Assembly (NCBI RefSeq): GCF_900109885.1
Contig: NZ_FOBS01000015.1
Span: 18,716 to 82,715, forward strand
Reading direction: 5' to 3'
Length of the DNA: 64,000 bases
Source of the DNA: Syntrophus gentianae
GTDB taxonomy: Bacteria; Desulfobacterota; Syntrophia; Syntrophales; Syntrophaceae
The notes beneath the pieces are model-generated. The model did not search any database. It had not been told where the DNA came from and saw nothing but the letters and a program-made list of their open reading frames with translations. The position numbers and the translations under genes were made by a program. Below, piece by piece: positions 37,135 through 45,381 of this stretch. The first letter of the stretch is position 1, and each line of letters begins with the position of its first letter.

Positions 37135-37893
37135 TCATGGGGCTGCCGTCAGGTTGGCCGGTGGTCCAACAGAGGCTGCTGCTGGTGGGCTGCTCAATTT
37201 GTTCCTGAGAGAGGGAATAGCCTCTTTCATCACCTCTTTGAAAAGACTATCGTACATGAAATCTGGCTGCATAGCATACATAATGGAAGTAACATTTTGA
37301 TTTCTTTTGAATGACTGCTGCCAAAAGACTTCATTTGTTTTTGTATCAACCAGCTCAAGTTGTAGCTCTAAAGAGTTTTCGACATAGCTTGCAGGAAAAC
37401 CAATGAACCACAGCAATGGTCCATAAACAGACAAGCCGTAAGTGATTATTTTGCCATCGTAATTTGTCGAGATGATCTTTCCTTTCAATGTTAATTCGGC
37501 ATCACTCGGACGGTGAGTAAAAAATACCTCCTTAAACATACTCGTATTATTCAGTTCTTCAGCTGCAGCTTTAGCAAAATCTTCATTCGGCCTAAAGGTC
37601 CAAAGTCCGCTATTGATATGCATCTGAACACCCTCAGGGGTATTTAAATCCTGCCAGCCAAAGGGCATCAGGGGTATCAAATATAATCCCACACAATTAC
37701 TGTTTGAATTTTCTCTTTGGTCCGCAAAGGGTGGCACGGCAACGGATTTATTGAGAACAGGAGTGTCCTTGACATAGGGGTCCGCCTTATAGGTCCAGGC
37801 ACGCTGGCTGGCACAACCGCTAAGTAAAAACAAAGCAACAATCATCGTGAAAAGCAAGCAACGAACTACGTCTCTTTTTTCGCACTGCATCAT
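37135..37893 (-). CDS. Uncharacterised lipoprotein
   Basis: 252 residues. Signal peptide with lipobox LSGC. The mature part begins NKSVAVPPFADQRENSN and contains LTLKGKIISTNYDGKIITYG and LQLELVDTKTNEVFWQQSF, a pattern of beta strands seen in lipoproteins that bind outer-membrane or cell-wall machines, but no family can be named with confidence. A Pro/Ala-rich tail ends it. It is divergent from the exporter-methyltransferase gene. Confidence 0.75.
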   Translation of the reverse strand: MMQCEKRDVVRCLLFTMIVALFLLSGCASQRAWTYKADPYVKDTPVLNKSVAVPPFADQRENSNSNCVGLYLIPLMPFGWQDLNTPEGVQMHINSGLWTFRPNEDFAKAAAEELNNTSMFKEVFFTHRPSDAELTLKGKIISTNYDGKIITYGLSVYGPLLWFIGFPASYVENSLELQLELVDTKTNEVFWQQSFKRNQNVTSIMYAMQPDFMYDSLFKEVMKEAIPSLRNKLSSPPAAASVGPPANLTAAP

Positions 37894-38132
37894 TGAACTA
37901 CCCCTTTCTGTAAAAGATTATTGCATATTGAAAATGCAAAAGGGCATATACCACAACTGTCAGAGATTAGAAAGGAGCCGGTTATAGGTGATGACATGAG
38001 AAAAGTGTAAGCCCTCTGTCAACGGAAAATCATCAGTAATCCCCGTCAGGCAAGGCGTTTCGCACATGGATTTTTGAAATCTTTCGTGATAGCGTCACGA
38101 CATTTTAGTGGAAGGAGAAAAGGCAGACCCCT

Positions 38133-41100
38133 TTGCGAAAGATTTCCCGGTTTCTGAAACGATACCCCGTCCGCTGGCCGCTGCTGTTTCTGGTGGTTGC
38201 CCTTCTCCTGGGCGTTCTTGTCTATGAAACCTTCTTCCTGAAGGTAGAAACGGACATTCTGAAATCGCTTCCCACCCACGACCCCGTTCTTGCGGATGCC
38301 CGGGCGGTGATCCGCCATCTGCCCTTTCAGGATCGCGTGGTGATCGACGTCACCTCTTCCGGGGAGAATCGCGAAGTTCTCGTTGAAGGCGCAGCCTTTA
38401 TAGAAAAACGGCTCAAGGAAAGCGGTCTCTTCAAGGAGGTGGGGCTGGGGCCGATGTCGTCCCTGTTCCCCGAACTCTCCGGTTATGTGGTGGATTCCCT
38501 TCCCGTCCTATTTGACCAAGAGACCCTGCGGAAAGAGGTCCTGCCCCTGTTGGAACCAGGCCGGATTCGGGAAACCCTGACGGAAAGCATGGAACGGCTT
38601 CAAGGGCTGGAGGGAATCGGACAGGCCGTGCTGATCGCCCGGGATCCCCTGGGCCTCCGGAATCTCATCCTGGCGAAACTGGCCCATCTCGCCCCATCGA
38701 CAAAGGCGGACCTCTATCATGGCCAGTTGATCGCCCCCGATGGGCGGCATGTGCTCCTGCTCGCCCAACTGGCCGGGTCGGCAACCTCTACGGAGTTCAC
38801 CCGCGCCATCCCGCCTCTTCTGGAGCGAATTCAGGGGGATCTCAATGCCCGCTTTGCCTCCTCGGGAACGGCCTTTACCCTGACGCCGGTCGGGGCATAT
38901 CGCGCCGCCCTGGATAACGAATCCATCGCCAAAGGGGATACCCGGAAAGCCATCTGGCTCACGGTTTTCGGGATATCCCTGCTGCTTGTTCTGTCGTTTC
39001 CCCGACCATTGATCGGTCTTCTGGCCCTGGTGCCTTCAACGGTTGGGGCAGTTGGATCCCTGCTGGTCTGTTCCTTTTTCTTCGATTCCCTGTCCCTGTT
39101 GGCGGTCGGGTTCGGGGGGGCCATCCTGGCTTTCACCGTCGATCTGGGGATCGCCTATCTCCTTTTTCTCGACCGTCCCTGTGAGACTTACGGGAAAAGA
39201 GCCGCCCGGGAAGTCCGATCGGCGGAGATCCTGGCCGTGCTGACGACGGTCGGCGGATTTCTGCTCCTACTGCTCAGTGACTTTCAGATTCTGGCCCAGA
39301 TTGGTCTCTTCTCCGCAGTGGGGGTGTTTATCGCCCTGCTGTTCGTTGCCTTCATTTTCCCCCGTCTTTTTCCCGTCATGCCGCCGGCTGGCAGGGGAGG
39401 TCACCCGGGACTGATCCGGGCAGTGGATGGGGCGGCCCTTTCCGGCGGCATGTGGAAGGCAGGCCTGGCCCTGATCTTTGCCGGGGCGATGGCTTTTCTG
39501 GCCCGGCCGGAATACCGGATCGATCTGCAGGCCATGAATTCCATGACCTCGGAAACCCATAAGGCGGAAAAGGCCGTCCAGGCGACCTGGGGCGACATGT
39601 CCCGGAAGGTCTATCTCCTCCTGGAAGGGAAAACCGGGGAAGATCTCCAGAAACAAAGCGACCGTCTGTCCGATGTGCTGGCGGAAGAGGTGAGGGCGGG
39701 ACGCCTGTCTTCCGCATTTCTGCCGTCGACCCTCTTCCCCGGGGAGATCTTGAGAAGCCGGAACCTTGAAGCCTGGCGGACTTTCTGGAGCCGGGAGCGC
39801 GTTGACGCCCTTCGTGCCGAACTGGGCCGGGCAGGGCAGGAACTGGGCTTTGCCTCCGATGCCTTCGCGCCCTTTCTGAAGCGGCTGAACGAAGCGCCCG
39901 CCGGACCGGGACCGATTCCGGACAAATATTACCCTCTCCTGGGGTTCGTCCCGGTTTCGGAAAATGGAAGTCGGTGGGTGCAGGTTTCCCCGGCGACACC
40001 GGGCCCCGGCTATGATGCAGCGTTCTTGGCAGAACAGTGCCGGAAAGCGGCAAATGTCCGGATCTTCGATGCGGGCCTTTTCAATGACCGGCTGGGTGCG
40101 ATTTTGGCCTCGCTCTTTCAGGAAATCGCCTGGATTGCCGGCATCGGCATCGTCCTCGTCGTTTTCTTCTTCTTTCTGGACTGGCGGCTTTCGCTGATGG
40201 TCCTCGCGCCGGTGGCCTTTGCCCTGGTCAGCACACTGGGAACGCTGAAGCTGATCGGTCATCCCCTGGACATCCCCGGGATCATGCTGTGGGTCGTCAT
40301 CCTGGGGATGGGGATTGATTACGGCATTTATTATGTCTGCTCCTATCAGCGTTACCGCGATGAACGCCATCCCTTCATGAGCCTCATCCGCCTGGCGATT
40401 TTCCTCTCCGCGGCGACGACCCTGGTGGGGTTCGGGGTCCTGGCCCTGGCCGATCATGTCGTTCTCAAAAGCATCGGGCTGGTTTCCCTTCTGGGGATCG
40501 GCTATTCCCTGATCGGCACCTTTACGATCCTGCCTCCCCTGACCCGGCGGTTCATCGTTCCGCCCCGCCGTGATCGGGAAACCGTGGCGGCGGGATCGCG
40601 GCGTCACCTGCAGCGGACCGTCCGGCGATATCGCTTTCTGGAGACCTATGCCCGCATGTTCGCCCGGTTCAAGATCCTCTGCGATCCCATGTTCCCCCGG
40701 CTGGCCGGTCTGGTCTCCTCCCCGGAGCGGATTGTGGATATCGGAACGGGTTACGGCGTCCCCGCAGCCTGGCTGCTGGAGCTCTATCCCGAGGCGAGGG
40801 TCTACGGCCTCGACCCGGATGAAGAGCGGGTACGCGTCGCTTCCTGGGCCATCGGCGACCGGGGGACTGCGGAAACCGGCCGCGCCCCGGATCTTCCCCA
40901 TCTTCCGGAACCGCCGGATACGGCGCTGATGCTGGACATGATCCACCTCCTTTCCGATGGGGATCTCAAGCTCACCCTCCAGCGGCTCTTTGCGTCCCTC
41001 AAGCCTGGTGGACGGCTGATTGTCCGCGTGACGGTCCCCTCGGAAAAGGCCCCGCCCTGGGAAAGGATGATCGAAGACCGCATCCGCCTGCGCTTTCAAG

Positions 41101-41237
41101 GCCTCAAACCCTGGTATCGATCTATTGAAGAGATGAGAAGGCATCTGGCGGAGGCCGGCTTTGCCGTCCTGCTTCAGGAACCCACGGCGCCGGGGCGGGA
41201 GGGGATCTGGTTTGTCGCCGAAAAGGAATCCGGATGA
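38133..41237 (+). CDS. MMPL/RND exporter fused to SAM methyltransferase
   Basis: 1034 residues. Residues 1 to about 810 are an MMPL-type RND exporter with two six-segment membrane halves: N-terminal segment WPLLFLVVALLLGVLVYE, two periplasmic loops, and the Asp-bearing segments GGAILAFTVDLGIAYLLF and LGMGIDYGIYYVCSYQRY. From about 840 a class I methyltransferase domain follows (VDIGTGYGVPAAWLL near 867, GLDPDEERV, LKPGGRLIV). The start is a TTG, the only usable one after an upstream stop; its ribosome site AAGGAG is 15 nt away. The next gene, an LpxL-type acyltransferase, overlaps by 4 nt, suggesting export and finishing of a lipid or polyene-like product. Confidence 0.88.
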   Translation: MRKISRFLKRYPVRWPLLFLVVALLLGVLVYETFFLKVETDILKSLPTHDPVLADARAVIRHLPFQDRVVIDVTSSGENREVLVEGAAFIEKRLKESGLFKEVGLGPMSSLFPELSGYVVDSLPVLFDQETLRKEVLPLLEPGRIRETLTESMERLQGLEGIGQAVLIARDPLGLRNLILAKLAHLAPSTKADLYHGQLIAPDGRHVLLLAQLAGSATSTEFTRAIPPLLERIQGDLNARFASSGTAFTLTPVGAYRAALDNESIAKGDTRKAIWLTVFGISLLLVLSFPRPLIGLLALVPSTVGAVGSLLVCSFFFDSLSLLAVGFGGAILAFTVDLGIAYLLFLDRPCETYGKRAAREVRSAEILAVLTTVGGFLLLLLSDFQILAQIGLFSAVGVFIALLFVAFIFPRLFPVMPPAGRGGHPGLIRAVDGAALSGGMWKAGLALIFAGAMAFLARPEYRIDLQAMNSMTSETHKAEKAVQATWGDMSRKVYLLLEGKTGEDLQKQSDRLSDVLAEEVRAGRLSSAFLPSTLFPGEILRSRNLEAWRTFWSRERVDALRAELGRAGQELGFASDAFAPFLKRLNEAPAGPGPIPDKYYPLLGFVPVSENGSRWVQVSPATPGPGYDAAFLAEQCRKAANVRIFDAGLFNDRLGAILASLFQEIAWIAGIGIVLVVFFFFLDWRLSLMVLAPVAFALVSTLGTLKLIGHPLDIPGIMLWVVILGMGIDYGIYYVCSYQRYRDERHPFMSLIRLAIFLSAATTLVGFGVLALADHVVLKSIGLVSLLGIGYSLIGTFTILPPLTRRFIVPPRRDRETVAAGSRRHLQRTVRRYRFLETYARMFARFKILCDPMFPRLAGLVSSPERIVDIGTGYGVPAAWLLELYPEARVYGLDPDEERVRVASWAIGDRGTAETGRAPDLPHLPEPPDTALMLDMIHLLSDGDLKLTLQRLFASLKPGGRLIVRVTVPSEKAPPWERMIEDRIRLRFQGLKPWYRSIEEMRRHLAEAGFAVLLQEPTAPGREGIWFVAEKESG

Positions 41238-42121
41238 AGACACTCTTCTATCGCATGCTGATTTTCCTGTCCCGAGGCATGGGACTGTGGTTCTTCCGCT
41301 TCTTCTCCTGGTGGGTCGCCACGGGATTCTTCCTCTTCTCGCCCGGCCGGGTGGCGGTCAGTGTCCGCTTCTACCGCGCCCTCTGTCCTGACCGGGGGAA
41401 ATTTTCCGCGTTGAAACAGGCCTGGCGGCAATATCATTCCTTTACCTCGGTCTTCCTCGACCGGATTCTTCTAATGGAGGAAGGGCGGCTGACCCATACC
41501 AGCGAAGGCCTGGAGTTCCTGAACGAAGCGATGGAGAGAAAGACCGGGGGGATTCTCCTCATGTCCCATTTCGGGAACTGGGAAGTGGCCGCCCGCCTGC
41601 TGCACCGCAAGGGAATGAGACTGCTTCTCTATCTGGGGAAAAAGCACAAGGAGCAGATTGAGTCCGCTCAGAAGAAAAGCCTTGAAGAGCAGGGAGTCCG
41701 GGTCGTTGCGGTGGATGAGGAGGGCGGCTCCCCTCTGGATATCGTGGAAGGAATCAGATTTTTGAAAGAGGGAGGGCTGGTGTCGCTGACGGGAGACCGC
41801 CTCTGGGGGAGGGAGCAGAGGACCGTATCCGTATCCTTTCTAGGACATGAGGCTGTACTTCCCGAAGCGCCCTATCTGCTGGCGCTGCTGTCCGGCGCAC
41901 CCCTGTTCATCTTTCTGGCTTTCCGAATCGGGGAAGGGCGATATGCCTTTTTCCTTTCCCCTCCGATTTACGTGAAAGCAACAAGCCGCCGGGAGCGGGA
42001 GCCGGCGATCCGTGAAGCGGCGCAAGCCTACGCCCGGCTGCTGGAAGCGGCCGTCCGGCGGCATCCACAGGAATGGTATCACTTTGAACCTTTCCTGGGA
42101 ACGAGACTCAGTGACGGGTAG
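41234..42121 (+). CDS. LpxL/HtrB-type lysophospholipid acyltransferase
   Basis: 295 residues with an N-terminal membrane segment (LWFFRFFSWWVATGFFLF). The acyltransferase motif HFGNWE lies near residue 113, followed by LVSLTGDRLWG and a C-terminal QEWYHFEPF like LpxL. It probably adds an acyl chain to a lipid at the inner membrane. Coupled to the exporter-methyltransferase gene by a 4-nt overlap, a pairing also seen in aryl-polyene and related lipid clusters; other genes of such clusters are not here. Confidence 0.88.
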   Translation: MKTLFYRMLIFLSRGMGLWFFRFFSWWVATGFFLFSPGRVAVSVRFYRALCPDRGKFSALKQAWRQYHSFTSVFLDRILLMEEGRLTHTSEGLEFLNEAMERKTGGILLMSHFGNWEVAARLLHRKGMRLLLYLGKKHKEQIESAQKKSLEEQGVRVVAVDEEGGSPLDIVEGIRFLKEGGLVSLTGDRLWGREQRTVSVSFLGHEAVLPEAPYLLALLSGAPLFIFLAFRIGEGRYAFFLSPPIYVKATSRREREPAIREAAQAYARLLEAAVRRHPQEWYHFEPFLGTRLSDG

Positions 42122-42124
42122 GTT

Positions 42125-42250
42125 ATTCCGATTCCAGATCAAAACGCTAGCTTCGTTGTCTGCGTTATCGGCTCCTCGACGTACGTCTGTGTACGCCTGC
42201 GTCGCCTCTGCCTTGCCGCCTTGCTATCATCTTTGATCTGGAATCGGAAT
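42125..42250. repeat. Intergenic palindromic repeat element, copy 2 of 2
   Basis: The ends are a perfect 19-bp inverted repeat: ATTCCGATTCCAGATCAAA (42125-42143) and its complement (42232-42250). The middle shares GGCTCCTCG-CGTACG, GCCTTG and TATCATCT with the copy at 736-855. It fills the whole gap between the acyltransferase stop and the yggS stop, where it could also end transcription of both genes. Confidence 0.85.
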
Positions 42251-42951
42251 TATTTGTAGTTCCGTTCTCCGAAGATCCCCCGGCCGATGCGGACGATTGT
42301 GGACCCCTCTTCAATGGCGACTTCATAATCATCCGTCATGCCCATGGAAAGCTCCTTCATGGCAACCCGGTCGATCCCTTCTGCTGCAATCCGATCCCGC
42401 AAGGTCCGCAGGGCAGCGAAGAAGGGCCGGGCGTCTTCGGGATTGTCGAACCAGGGCGGCATGGTCATCAAACCCATAATGGCGAGATTTTCCAGAGGGG
42501 TGATTTTGCGGATCAGGTCGATCGTCTCCTCGGGGGGAACGCCGCTTTTCGTCAGTTCTCCGCCGCTGTTGACTTCGATCAGGATCGGCAGCACACGGCC
42601 GGCCGCCTTGGCGCGGCGGTCCAGTTCCACCGCCAGTTCGAGACGGTCCACGGATTCGACCATGTCGAAGAGTCGAATGGCGTATTTGGCCTTGTTGGTC
42701 TGGAGATGGCCGATCATGTGCCACTGCGGCGGATGGCCGATGGATTCGACCTTGAGCCTGCTCTCCTGGATGTAGTTTTCTCCGCAGAGGTCAATCCCGG
42801 CTTCAAGGGCCTGCCGGATGCGGCCTTCCTCCACCGTTTTGGTGACGGCCATCAGGCGGATTTCCGAAAGCGGACGGCCGGAGCGGGCCGCCGCCGCGGC
42901 GATGCGCTCTCGGATGGACTGGATCTTGCTCTTTATCTCTTCATCGGCCAT
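42250..42951 (-). CDS. yggS: YggS-family PLP homeostasis protein
   Basis: 233 residues from the ATG at 42951 (CAGGAG upstream). Single-domain alanine-racemase-like barrel: MAVTKT with the PLP lysine Lys38, CGENYIQE, WHMIGHLQTNKAK, LIEVNSGGELTKSGV, LSMGMTDDYEVAIEEGSTIVRIG and the C-terminal GERNY. It binds pyridoxal phosphate and controls its balance in the cell. It overlaps maf by 11 nt. Confidence 0.95.
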   Translation of the reverse strand: MADEEIKSKIQSIRERIAAAAARSGRPLSEIRLMAVTKTVEEGRIRQALEAGIDLCGENYIQESRLKVESIGHPPQWHMIGHLQTNKAKYAIRLFDMVESVDRLELAVELDRRAKAAGRVLPILIEVNSGGELTKSGVPPEETIDLIRKITPLENLAIMGLMTMPPWFDNPEDARPFFAALRTLRDRIAAEGIDRVAMKELSMGMTDDYEVAIEEGSTIVRIGRGIFGERNYK

Positions 42952-43552
42952 GAGAATCTCCTGAAAAGGTGAGGGTTCCAAGGTCCTTCAAGGTCTCCAC
43001 GACTTCACTGAGGGGCAGGCCCATGACATTGGTGTAAGAGCCCCGGATCTCCCGGATGAAAAAGGCCCCCATGCCCTGAACGGCATAGCCGCCGGCCTTG
43101 TCATAGGGCTCCTCGGAGCTGACATACCATAAAATTTCATCTTCGGGAATTTCCTTGAAGAGGACGGAGGCTTGCACGACCTGGGAAATCCGCAGGTCCC
43201 TTTGCTTTGAAACCAGCGAAAAGCCGGTGTAAACGGTGTGCTCCCGGCCGCTCAACGTTTCCAGCATTTCCCGCGCTTCTTCCTGCGTTTTCGGCTTGCC
43301 CAGCACCCGGCCGTCAATCACCACGACGGTATCCGCCCCGAGCACCAGGGCCTCGGGGAAGAGATCGGCGATGCAATCGGCCTTTTCCCGGGAGAGGCGC
43401 AGAACGTGATCCGGCGGGGCTTCCCCTTCTATCTGGGTTTCATCCATATGGCTGGGAACGACTTCAAAGGCAAGACCCAGGAGTCGGAGGAGTTCGGCCC
43501 GCCGCGGCGATGCGGAGGCCAGGATCAGTTTTTGCGTCAGGCGAATACACAT
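42941..43552 (-). CDS. maf: Maf-family nucleotide pyrophosphatase
   Basis: 203 residues from the ATG at 43552; the promoter 38-66 nt upstream supports this over a longer frame. Family motifs: KLILASASPRR, VPSHMDETQ, REKADCIADLFP, VLGADTVVVIDGRVLGKP, and GSYTNVMGLPLSEV at the end. It hydrolyses non-canonical dTTP/UTP-like nucleotides and is linked to septum control. Followed by yggS in the same unit. Confidence 0.95.
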   Translation of the reverse strand: MCIRLTQKLILASASPRRAELLRLLGLAFEVVPSHMDETQIEGEAPPDHVLRLSREKADCIADLFPEALVLGADTVVVIDGRVLGKPKTQEEAREMLETLSGREHTVYTGFSLVSKQRDLRISQVVQASVLFKEIPEDEILWYVSSEEPYDKAGGYAVQGMGAFFIREIRGSYTNVMGLPLSEVVETLKDLGTLTFSGDSHGR

Positions 43553-43589
43553 GAAAAAAGCGGCTTCCTTTCCAAGTTCGATCTGGAAG

Positions 43590-43618
43590 CTTATAAGAAA
43601 TCGGAGAGGGGATGTCAA
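43590..43618 (-). promoter_or_regulatory. Sigma-70 promoter for maf-yggS
   Basis: On the minus strand, TTGACA (43613-43618) and TATAAG (43590-43595) with a 17-nt spacer: six and five of six consensus bases. Transcription would begin near 43583, about 30 nt before the maf start at 43552. Confidence 0.8.
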
Positions 43619-43696
43619 GCCGGCCGCTGGAAGATTCCGGAAATCTTTGCTAGGCTGGCGCAATAAATCGGCAACTGAATCCAGGAAAGGTGAAGA

Positions 43697-44020
43697 ATGA
43701 AGAAAAATTTGACATTACGGCGTATTTTGTTGCTCGCAACCGGGCTGATTTCAGCCGGGCTGGTTTTGACCGCCCCGCTTCCGGCGAATGCCGATTACCG
43801 GGTTGTCCGGTTGAACATCCCCGGCTGCATGTCCTGAGGCGGCTACAAGAGGGTAGGTTCTATCCTCAGGTCCGTCAAGGGGGTCACTTCCGTGGAACGG
43901 TATGGCGATCAGGAAGTGACCGTGGCTTATGACGATGACAGGGCCAGTCTGCAGCAAATGATGGAACTCCTGAAACAGGGGAAATATCCCGTCAGCGGCA
44001 AGCCGGTTATTGTTGAATAA
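43697..44020 (+). CDS. Periplasmic heavy-metal-associated (MerP-like) selenoprotein candidate
   Basis: 107 residues with UGA at codon 47 (43835-43837) read as selenocysteine. The frame starts at an ATG with AAAGGTGA upstream, has a signal peptide (to about residue 32, PANA), then a full HMA domain: VVRLNIPGCMSU-GGYKRVG, ILRSVKGVTSVERYGD, VTVAYDDD. The UGA falls exactly at the second position of the metal-binding pair, giving C44-x-x-U47 in place of CxxC. Both sides of the UGA are required for the domain. It would bind soft metals or act as a redox site in the periplasm; substrate unknown. No mer or cop genes nearby. Confidence 0.85.
43849..43867 (+). promoter_or_regulatory. SECIS element of the HMA selenoprotein
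   Basis: Eleven bases after the UGA a 7-bp stem, GAGGGUA (43849-43855) with UAUCCUC (43861-43867), closes the loop GGUUC. The GGU in the loop and the 11-nt spacing match the minimal SelB-binding hairpin known from E. coli fdhF. It lies within the coding sequence, as bacterial SECIS elements do. Confidence 0.75.
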
Positions 44021-44042
44021 CAGAACCTTGCGTTGGAAACGG

Positions 44043-45116
44043 CTATTCCAGATAAGACTTCATCTTCCTTTCCTCCAGGATATCCACGACTTCTTTGACT
44101 TTCTGAGATTCTCCCCTGCGGCAGATCAAGAGGGCGTCCTCCGTTTCCACGACGATCAGGTCCTGGACGCCCACCAGGGCGACCAGTTTCCCGGGGCTGT
44201 AGACGAGGGAATCGCCTGTCTCCACGGCAATAACCTGCCCGCAGCAGGCGTTTCCCGAATCGTCTTTATCCGAGACTTCCCAGAGGGCGTCCCAACTGCC
44301 TACATCCGACCAGCCGAAATCGCCGGGAATCAGCAGGACCTTGTCCGCTTTCTCCATCACACCGTAATCGATGGAGATGGAAGGGGCTTCCCCGTAGATC
44401 TCTTTCAGAACGGTTTCATAGTGCTGCGTCCCCAGGACCCCTTCGATTTTAAGCAGTCCTCTGTGCAGATCCGGGAGGTGCGTCGCGATGGCCCGAAGAA
44501 TGGTAGAGGCCTTCCAGACAAACATGCCGCTGTTCCAGTAAAAGTTTCCCTGCTCCAGGAACAGCCTGGCCTTTTCGAGAGGCGGTTTCTCCCGGATCGA
44601 CCAGACATCATAGAGGAGTTTTCCCCCAATCGATTCGACCGGGTTTCCCCGTTCCAGGTAACCGTATCCGGTTTCCGGAACAGTCGGACGGATGCCGAGG
44701 GTTACCAGCGCGTCATGACGTTCAGCCGCTTCCGCGGCGGCCGCCAGGGTATCCAGGAACGCATTGCCGTCGGATATCAGGTGATCGGACGGCAGAACCG
44801 CCATGACGGCGTCTCCGACACGCCGGCGGATGTGGATCGCGGCGAGGCCGATGCAGGGGGCGGTATTGCGGCCGACGGGTTCCACAAGAATGTTGTCCGG
44901 GGGAATATCCGGAAGCTGTCTCCGCAATTCCTCCGCATGGTCAGCGCCCGTAATGATCAGGGTGCGATCCGGGGGAATCAGGGGAGCAATGCGCTTCACC
45001 GTTTCCTGGATGATCGTCTGCTTCCCAGTTATATCCAAAAGATGCTTCGGCTTGTGTCTGCGGCTTCGCGGCCAGAACCTCGACCCTTTGCCTCCAGCCA
45101 TGATGACGGCGTACAT
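44043..45116 (-). CDS. manC: Mannose-1-phosphate guanylyltransferase
   Basis: 357 residues from the ATG at 45116 (AAGGAG upstream); the longer frame upstream has no family sequence. Nucleotidyltransferase motifs: AVIMAGGKGSRFWP, KPKHLL, EPVGRNTAPCIGLAA, LPSDHLI, NSGMFVWKAS and GDFGWSDVGSWDAL. It makes GDP-mannose for polysaccharides and glycans. The C-terminal phosphomannose isomerase domain found in bifunctional ManC enzymes is absent. Confidence 0.95.
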   Translation of the reverse strand: MYAVIMAGGKGSRFWPRSRRHKPKHLLDITGKQTIIQETVKRIAPLIPPDRTLIITGADHAEELRRQLPDIPPDNILVEPVGRNTAPCIGLAAIHIRRRVGDAVMAVLPSDHLISDGNAFLDTLAAAAEAAERHDALVTLGIRPTVPETGYGYLERGNPVESIGGKLLYDVWSIREKPPLEKARLFLEQGNFYWNSGMFVWKASTILRAIATHLPDLHRGLLKIEGVLGTQHYETVLKEIYGEAPSISIDYGVMEKADKVLLIPGDFGWSDVGSWDALWEVSDKDDSGNACCGQVIAVETGDSLVYSPGKLVALVGVQDLIVVETEDALLICRRGESQKVKEVVDILEERKMKSYLE

Positions 45117-45157
45117 GAGGGTTTCTCCTTGAGATGAGACATTGATCTTAGGGATAA

Positions 45158-45185
45158 AGTATAGGAGATGATCCTCTCGTGTCAA
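45158..45185 (-). promoter_or_regulatory. Sigma-70 promoter for manC
   Basis: TTGACA (45180-45185) and TATACT (45158-45163) on the minus strand with a 16-nt spacer, about 42 nt before the manC start. The -35 is consensus and the -10 differs at one base. Confidence 0.75.
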
Positions 45186-45381
45186 TGGCATATTGATGAC
45201 AAATCCCGGTATGGCCAACCGGAAAGAGAGGCATCGCCGCTGCTGCTTGATCGTTCGCAGACAATGCAATGCCGGAATTCGGAATAGGTGAAGACGCAGG
45301 AAACTACAATCGGACTTGTATTTTCCCCGGCAAGTCGATAAATTCAAAAAACTCAAAAAAAAAAGGGATTTCTGATTTCCT

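Noticed and set aside
39267..41243. 658-residue minus-strand frame
   Set aside because: Antisense shadow of the exporter-methyltransferase gene; composition is Gly/Asp/Gln/Pro-rich without motifs.
43690..43932. 80-residue plus-strand frame in another phase
   Set aside because: Overlaps the HMA gene, which has a signal peptide and domain once the UGA is read as Sec.
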